Assembly (NCBI GenBank): GCA_045580105.1
Contig: JAZNNH010000048.1
Coordinates: 1-6,203 of the forward strand
DNA length: 6,203 nt
From: RGIG5579 sp045580105
Lineage (GTDB): Bacteria; Bacillota; Clostridia; Oscillospirales; SIG627
Direction of reading: 5' to 3'
In this document: in pieces, positions 5,477 to 6,203 of the stretch
Position numbering within the stretch: position 1 is the first letter of the stretch
How the letters are laid out: each line of letters opens with the position of its first letter
Translations under genes and position numbers: made by a program
Notes under the pieces: model-generated
Told to the model about the DNA's origin: nothing
What the model saw: the letters and a program-made list of their open reading frames with translations, nothing else
The model's database searches: none

Positions 5477-6203
5477 ATGCTTTTTTCCGGAATTCCGTTT
5501 TTGTATTATTTCTTGCCGTGCGTGCTGGTTTTGTATGCCATCACGCCCAAGAAATTAAAAAACACAACGCTCCTTCTTTCCAGTCTTGTCTTTTATGCTT
5601 GGGGAGAGCCGCGGCTCGTGTTTTTGATGGGCGTCACGGTGTTTTGCGGGTACGTGCTTGCGCTTCTGACCAATCGGTTCCCAAAATTCAAAAAGCTGTT
5701 TTTGGTGCTTTCCCTGACTTTTAGCTTGGGCTTTTTGGGGTATTTTAAATATGCCAACTTTTTTGTTGAAAATTTCAACGCGCTGACGGGGCTTTCCGTT
5801 CCGCTCCTCAAGATCGCTCTGCCGATCGGCATTAGCTTTTATACCTTTCAGATTCTCAGCTACAACATTGACGTGTATCGGGGCGAGGTTGCCGTTCAGA
5901 AAAATTTTGTGGACCTTGCGTGCTACATCGCCATGTTCCCGCAGCTGATCGCAGGCCCGATCGTTCGCTACAGCGACATCGCAAAGCAGCTCAAAGAGCG
6001 AACCCACAGCTTCGAAAAAACATCTTACGGCGTTCGTCGTTTTGTGATCGGTCTTGCCAAAAAGATTTTGATTGCCAACTCCTTGGGAGAGCTTTGCGAT
6101 CAGTTTGGCTCCACGGGGGAAGAGAGTGTTCTCTTCTATTGGCTTTATGCGATCGGCTTTACGTTGCATATTTATTTCGACTTTTCCGGTTACAGCGATA
6201 TGG
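5477..6203 (+). CDS. MBOAT-family O-acyltransferase (AlgI/DltB-like), N-terminal part (cut by window edge)
   Basis: This is a multi-pass membrane acyltransferase that moves acyl groups, usually acetyl, onto a polysaccharide or other envelope substrate outside the cell. The visible 242 residues begin MLFSGIPFLYYFLP, as in AlgI-type proteins, and contain family blocks in order: LPIGISFYTFQILSYNIDVY (115-134), FPQLIAGPIVRY (154-165), GLAKKILIAN (192-201) and YFDFSGYSDM (233-242). AlgI-like proteins have about 460-520 residues, and the catalytic histidine lies in the missing C-terminal half. The ATG at 5477 has AGAGG at 5466-5470 six bases upstream. An SGNH/AlgJ-like partner gene often follows in such loci; whether one does here is outside the window. 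The gene begins 17 bp after the sigma operon terminator and has no clear promoter of its own. The acyl acceptor cannot be told from this sequence, and it might be wall, capsule or teichoic acid. Confidence 0.93.
   Translation, partial: MLFSGIPFLYYFLPCVLVLYAITPKKLKNTTLLLSSLVFYAWGEPRLVFLMGVTVFCGYVLALLTNRFPKFKKLFLVLSLTFSLGFLGYFKYANFFVENFNALTGLSVPLLKIALPIGISFYTFQILSYNIDVYRGEVAVQKNFVDLACYIAMFPQLIAGPIVRYSDIAKQLKERTHSFEKTSYGVRRFVIGLAKKILIANSLGELCDQFGSTGEESVLFYWLYAIGFTLHIYFDFSGYSDM

Overview
The window looks like chromosomal DNA from a low-to-mid GC Gram-positive bacterium of the Firmicutes, most likely a clostridial gut-type lineage. This is inferred from strong AGGAGG-type ribosome binding sites, GTG starts, a lipobox protein, a clostridial-style ECF sigma factor with its anti-sigma partner, and a two-RCK TrkA. 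Base composition appears near balanced. I see no mobile element, tRNA, rRNA or CRISPR array. There is no gene-free stretch over 300 bases; the largest gap is about 120 bp.

Left part (1-3000, minus strand): a potassium-uptake operon reads leftwards, with trkA (614-1972) followed 3 bp later by trkH (610 to beyond position 1). A good SigA-type promoter lies at 2012-2040. Upstream of it, on the same strand but with its own start region, is a protein of unknown role with a class I methyltransferase / spermidine-synthase-like Rossmann fold (2051-2971).

Middle (2972-3633): a 119-bp divergent intergenic region holds back-to-back promoters. The plus-strand one (TTGCCA, 17 bp, TATACT) drives a YfcE-type metallophosphoesterase (3091-3633).

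Right part (3634-5459): a compact cassette has an ECF sigma factor (3712-4239), an overlapping single-pass membrane protein that is probably its anti-sigma factor (4200-4733), and a secreted lipoprotein of unrecognised family (4761-5414). It is preceded by a sequence matching the ECF promoter class (TGTGAC, 17 bp, CGTA), which suggests autoregulation, and it is closed by a perfect 16-bp-stem terminator (5424-5460). The likely logic is that the membrane protein holds the sigma factor until an envelope signal arrives, after which the operon, including the lipoprotein, is induced. The signal is unknown.

Right edge (5477 to end): the N-terminal half of an MBOAT-family O-acyltransferase (AlgI/DltB-like) starts 17 bp after that terminator and runs off the window. 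The least described parts are the lipoprotein and the zinc-motif-free anti-sigma protein with its small ectodomain.
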